From Gulosibacter massiliensis (GTDB lineage Bacteria; Actinomycetota; Actinomycetes; Actinomycetales; Microbacteriaceae), in contig CAMDKN010000012.1 of the NCBI GenBank assembly GCA_945901035.1, positions 1-14,268 of the forward strand: a stretch of 14,268 nucleotides of DNA, written 5' to 3'. This document shows, piece after piece, positions 12,267 through 14,268 of this stretch. Both the position numbers and the translations under genes were made by a program. How positions within the stretch are numbered: the stretch's first letter is position 1; the number at the start of each line of letters is the position of its first letter. The notes under the pieces were generated by a model. That model did not search any database, was not told the origin of the DNA, and saw only the letters and a program-made list of their open reading frames with translations.

Positions 12267-13113
12267 CGATGCCACCCGTCAACCACCGCCGGGGTTCTCG
12301 CAGAGACCCGAGCGCCGTCATGACGAAATACGCAACGACGGTGGCGCCCGCTGAGGCGACGATGAGCACGCTGCCCGACGAGGACGCATACGCGTCCCGA
12401 TTTTCGGGGCGGCTGGCGAGCAGTGCGAGAACTACCCAGGGGGCAATCACTCCGAGCGTCGCGGCGTGACGGACCCAGGATTGTCGGGTTCGCGCCTCGT
12501 CTCGAATCCCCTGTTCTTTCCGAACAGAACGGGCGAGTTCGAACAACACGGCGGGCAGTTCGGTGCCGCCGAACTCACGGGCTACCGCGAGTGATTCGAC
12601 GACGCGATCGGCAGTGGGGTCAGCGAGCACGTGTTGGAGCCGACGAAGGGCCGACTCCGCGTCGGAGCCCCGCCGGAGGTCCGACTCCAGACCGTCCCAC
12701 GCCGGACGCCACTCACTCGGCACCATGGTGGCGGCCGCCGAGACGGACTCGAGCAGGGTTGAACCTGACCGAAGCGACACGCGAATCGAATCAATCACGT
12801 CAGGCCACAGCGCACGGGCACGGCGTCGACGAGAATCCCGAACCGACGACAACGCGATGAGGGGAACGCCGAGTCCGAGCGCGACACCCAGCGGGGTGAC
12901 CGCGGGAATCGGGATGATCGCGGTCACAACCGTTGCGACGATGACGGACACCGTGCCCAGGACAATACCGACGATCGTGAGTGGGACGCCTGCCAGCCCC
13001 GCCTCGTCGCACCACTGCCGGAGTCGCGGCAATCGGTGAACTGTGCGCGGCACCAACAGCAGAAACAGGCCAACGCCCAGCCCGATTCCGCAGAGGACTA
13101 GGTCAAGGCCCAC
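12259..13113 (-). CDS. tadB: TadB-like type II secretion F-family platform protein
   Basis: A 284-residue inner-membrane protein with an N-terminal helix (about 3-22), two further hydrophobic segments (42-66 and 72-90), a cytoplasmic T2SSF bundle (WPDVIDSIRVSLRSGSTLLESVSAA; then ESLAVAREFGGTELPAVLFELARSVRKEQ) and C-terminal helices (APWVVLALLAS; GSVLIVASAGATVVAYFVMTAL). This is the TadB layout of the Flp pilus platform. The start chosen is GTG 13113, which has GGA 6 nt upstream and overlaps the tadA stop by 16 nt; the frame stays open to 13281, but there it lies inside the tadA ATPase-coding region and is a shadow. It is coupled upstream to tadA and downstream to tadC. Confidence 0.88.
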   Translation of the reverse strand: MGLDLVLCGIGLGVGLFLLLVPRTVHRLPRLRQWCDEAGLAGVPLTIVGIVLGTVSVIVATVVTAIIPIPAVTPLGVALGLGVPLIALSSVRDSRRRRARALWPDVIDSIRVSLRSGSTLLESVSAAATMVPSEWRPAWDGLESDLRRGSDAESALRRLQHVLADPTADRVVESLAVAREFGGTELPAVLFELARSVRKEQGIRDEARTRQSWVRHAATLGVIAPWVVLALLASRPENRDAYASSSGSVLIVASAGATVVAYFVMTALGSLREPRRWLTGGIDG

Positions 13114-14171
13114 AGCGATTCCATTTCGATGTCCGCCGCCGGTGAAATGCTCGCGGGGCGAGAGATTTCGACGACCCGGCGGAGTCCGTCCGAGTTCATC
13201 TGGCAGTGCACCACGAGGTCGATTGTTGCCACAATCGTCGAGGCCACGAATACTTCGGACACACCCCCGGCGAGTTGACAAAGTGTCACCAGTTTGCGCA
13301 CCGCATCAGCGGCGGAATTCGCGTGAATCGTGCACAGTCCGGGAATGCCCGAATTCAACGCAACGAGAAGGTCAAGAGCCTCGTCGCCGCGAACCTCGCC
13401 CACGACGAGTCGTGTCGGCCTCATGCGAAGCGCTTCCTTGACTAAACGCCGCAGCGTCACTTCACCGACCCCGTCGAGGCTCGCACCCCGGCACTGCATC
13501 CCGACGACGTCGATGTGGGTGGAGGCAATCTCGAACGTTTCCTCGACCGTCACGATGCGTTCGGCGGATTCCAGTTCGTCGAGAAGCGCACACACCATCG
13601 TCGTCTTCCCCGCCTGCGTTGCACCCGAAACGAGAACGGTGTGACCACGCCGGACGGCGTTCGACAGAAGCTCGCCGGCGTCGGGAGTCACCGTTGAGCG
13701 CGCGACAAGATCGTCCAGGGTTCGGACCGACCGCGAAAACTTGCGAATGTTGATGCTCCAGTGTTCCCGCGTGATGGGCGGGATGACGACGTGAAGCCGC
13801 GAACCGTCCGGGAGCGACGCGTCGACGAACGGTTGCGAGATGTCTATTCGGCGTCCGCTGTGACGGAGCATGCGTTCGACCAGTGTGCGCAGTTCGTCCA
13901 CGGTGAGGTCGGTCGCAATTCGTTCGTGCCGACCCGACCGTGCCACGAAGACGGCGGTGGGTTCGTTGATCCAGATTTCCTCGATGGACGGGTCGTCGAG
14001 CAGCGGTTGCAGCGGACCAAAACCGCTGATGCGTTGACTCACCTCGGACTCCGAGACCTCGTGGGCGACCGGGTCCCGGAGCGACCTTTCGTTTTCCCGG
14101 CGGACCTCGGAGGCGATCGCACCGTCGACGCCGTCTCCCGTCAAAACCGCGCGACGAACGCGACTCACCAC
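13098..14171 (-). CDS. tadA: TadA/CpaF-type secretion ATPase
   Basis: A 357-residue hexameric GSPII_E/VirB11-like ATPase that powers Flp pilus extension (and probably retraction) from the cytoplasm. N-terminal domain about 1-150, including ISGFGPLQPLLDDPSIEEIWIN (48-69). ATPase part: Walker A GATQAGKT (183-190), Asp box IVTVEETFEI (206-215), Walker B RLVVGEVRG (254-262) and His box TIHANSA (281-287). The GTG at 14171 is the usable start in this frame; GTG 14168 is an alternative. Neither has a Shine-Dalgarno, while a well-placed AAAGGA and ATG at 14223 open a different frame (see findings). The frame is open upstream to about 14260 with no start codon. It is the first gene of tadA-tadB-tadC, with overlaps between each pair. 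Confidence 0.93.
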   Translation of the reverse strand: MVSRVRRAVLTGDGVDGAIASEVRRENERSLRDPVAHEVSESEVSQRISGFGPLQPLLDDPSIEEIWINEPTAVFVARSGRHERIATDLTVDELRTLVERMLRHSGRRIDISQPFVDASLPDGSRLHVVIPPITREHWSINIRKFSRSVRTLDDLVARSTVTPDAGELLSNAVRRGHTVLVSGATQAGKTTMVCALLDELESAERIVTVEETFEIASTHIDVVGMQCRGASLDGVGEVTLRRLVKEALRMRPTRLVVGEVRGDEALDLLVALNSGIPGLCTIHANSAADAVRKLVTLCQLAGGVSEVFVASTIVATIDLVVHCQMNSDGLRRVVEISRPASISPAADIEMESLWALT

Positions 14172-14226
14172 AGATGAGGAGCTGGGTGGGGATTGACTTG
14201 AGAAGATCCGCTTCTGAGCGCATCGT

Positions 14227-14268
14227 TCACATCCTTTCGGGACCGGGCGAACGCAGACGTTTTAACTC
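14227..14268 (-). CDS. Possible C-terminal end of an upstream gene (partial)
   Basis: At the right edge the minus strand reads ELKRLRSPGPERM and a TGA at 14227-14229. In tad loci of this type a CpaE/Ssd-like protein usually precedes tadA, so this may be its C-terminus. The AAAGGA Shine-Dalgarno before the ATG at 14223 overlaps this end. Thirteen codons are too few for identification. Confidence 0.35.
   Translation of the reverse strand, partial: ELKRLRSPGPERM

Noticed and set aside
13462..14223. 253-codon minus-strand frame starting at the well-placed ATG 14223
   Set aside because: It overlaps tadA in another frame on the same strand and gives an arginine-rich protein without motifs. Only its start signal is of interest and is reported as a finding.
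1..14268. CRISPR array, insertion sequence, prophage, tRNA or rRNA genes
   Set aside because: No regularly spaced repeats, transposase or integrase motifs, terminal inverted repeats or tRNA cloverleafs apart from the tmRNA tRNA-like domain were found.

Overview
The window looks like the chromosome of a high-GC actinobacterium, most likely of the Microbacteriaceae type (placement tentative). The grounds are the minus-strand order prfB-ftsE-ftsX-smpB-ssrA, the actinobacterial-type tmRNA tag, the Tad/Flp pilus locus of the tadA-tadB-tadC-flp-tadE kind, and many genes with no Shine-Dalgarno but a TAnnnT hexamer 6-9 nt before the start codon, as expected for leaderless transcripts.

Layout. Positions 1-3298 are all minus strand: the N-terminus of a GalE-like epimerase (cut by the window edge), a three-histidine-box membrane fatty acid desaturase, a two-domain ChrA-type chromate transporter, a DUF1905 protein and a small 2TM protein. 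A SRPBCC protein (3354-3794, plus) converges on a terminator-like hairpin and on a broken DUF805 gene that lies just 3' of tmRNA. From 4046 to 7967 comes the trans-translation, cell-division and release-factor block on the minus strand: ssrA, smpB, ftsX, ftsE, prfB. From 7995 to the end is a Tad pilus locus on the minus strand (tadA, tadB, tadC, a 4-TM protein, a flp-like mini-pilin, tadE, then another tadE-like and a tadG-like gene). It is split by a plus-strand two-gene module (8994-10522): a FadR/FCD-type GntR regulator translationally coupled to a soluble Cache-domain protein, ending in a strong UUCG hairpin.

How the genes work together. SmpB and tmRNA rescue stalled ribosomes, RF2 ends translation at UGA/UAA, and FtsEX couples division to peptidoglycan hydrolysis. 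TadA/B/C are motor and platform of a type IVc pilus whose pilin and minor pseudopilins are the small single-TM proteins encoded downstream. The GntR-Cache pair looks like a ligand-sensing regulatory unit unrelated to pilus assembly.

Most notable observations. (1) tmRNA is bracketed by a perfect 15-nt inverted repeat (19 positions with one mismatch) and preceded by an rRNA-leader-like element, so its precursor appears to be built like pre-rRNA. (2) The GntR-Cache module interrupts the tad locus, and the adjacent tadE reads through the module's terminator and ends antisense inside its last gene. (3) A DUF805 gene without its N-terminal half abuts the tmRNA 3' flank. No CRISPR array, tRNA, rRNA gene or insertion sequence was seen. 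No gene-free stretch over 300 bases exists once tmRNA is counted; the largest gaps are about 90-140 nt.
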